Source: a bacterium CG2_30_54_10 (lineage in GTDB: Bacteria > Muiribacteriota > Ozemobacteria > Ozemobacterales > Ozemobacteraceae). Taken from it: a stretch of DNA of 6,575 nt. The notes under the pieces are model-generated. The model did not search any database, had not been told where the DNA came from, and worked only from the letters and a program-made list of their open reading frames with translations. Both the position numbers and the translations under genes were made by a program. The stretch spans positions 1 through 6,575 of the forward strand of contig MNYA01000162.1 in NCBI GenBank assembly GCA_001872985.1. The letters run 5' to 3'. Below, in pieces: positions 6,556 through 6,575 of this stretch; position 1 is the first letter of the stretch; every line of letters starts with the position of its first letter.

Positions 6556-6575
6556 CTTCATTGACGGTGGCTGCT

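Larger units (their letters stand above)
6222..6575. other. Repeat-filled intergenic region without a convincing gene
   Basis: After the regulator stop codon no reading frame resembles a protein family, and no promoter, tRNA or riboswitch pattern is recognised. Most of the region is explained by two copies of an ~81-bp direct repeat and, between them, three arms of a palindromic dispersed repeat. A minus-strand open frame at 6355-6561 is a translation of these repeats and is not annotated as a gene. Confidence 0.75.

Noticed and set aside
6355..6561. Minus-strand open frame of 68 codons as a gene
   Set aside because: Its translation (SFGMTNDAVISTEGRNP and similar) is what the palindromic repeat arms give when read through, a common source of spurious hypothetical proteins.

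Overview
This window reads as one tightly packed plus-strand operon from a bacterium of roughly 55% GC, followed by a repeat-filled intergenic region. No RNA genes, CRISPR array or transposase are visible. The organism cannot be named. Type IV pilin-like proteins with large exported domains, a sigma-54-dependent regulator and dispersed 'TCATTCCGA...GGAATCT'-type repeats suggest a Gram-negative-type environmental lineage (Deltaproteobacteria-like or an uncultured candidate phylum). That placement is inference.

Layout. Positions 2-196 may hold the tail of an upstream gene. Positions 165-917 encode a PilW/GspJ-like prepilin. It overlaps by ATGA (914-917) a 747-residue PilX/GspK-like protein with one N-terminal membrane anchor and a very large exported domain (914-3157). 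Nine bases later comes a two-pass membrane sensor histidine kinase (3167-4840). Its ATPase domain is interrupted by an Ala/Gly-rich insertion carrying an 18-bp tandem repeat. The kinase overlaps by 23 nt an NtrC-family response regulator with receiver, AAA+ and Fis-type HTH domains (4818-6221).

How the genes may work together. Short spacings and overlaps imply co-transcription and translational coupling. The first two genes would supply minor components of a type IV pilus or type II secretion-like filament. The last two would form a cognate pair in which the kinase, through its helical extracytoplasmic domain, controls phosphorylation of the regulator, which then activates sigma-54 promoters. 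The arrangement resembles PilS/PilR control of pili in logic, but the kinase has a different architecture (two membrane segments and an exported sensor domain). No sigma-54 promoter was recognised in the window, so the target genes are unknown.

Positions 6222-6575 hold no convincing gene. They contain two diverged copies of an ~81-bp direct repeat flanking three arms of a dispersed palindromic repeat family, with strong potential to fold into hairpins.
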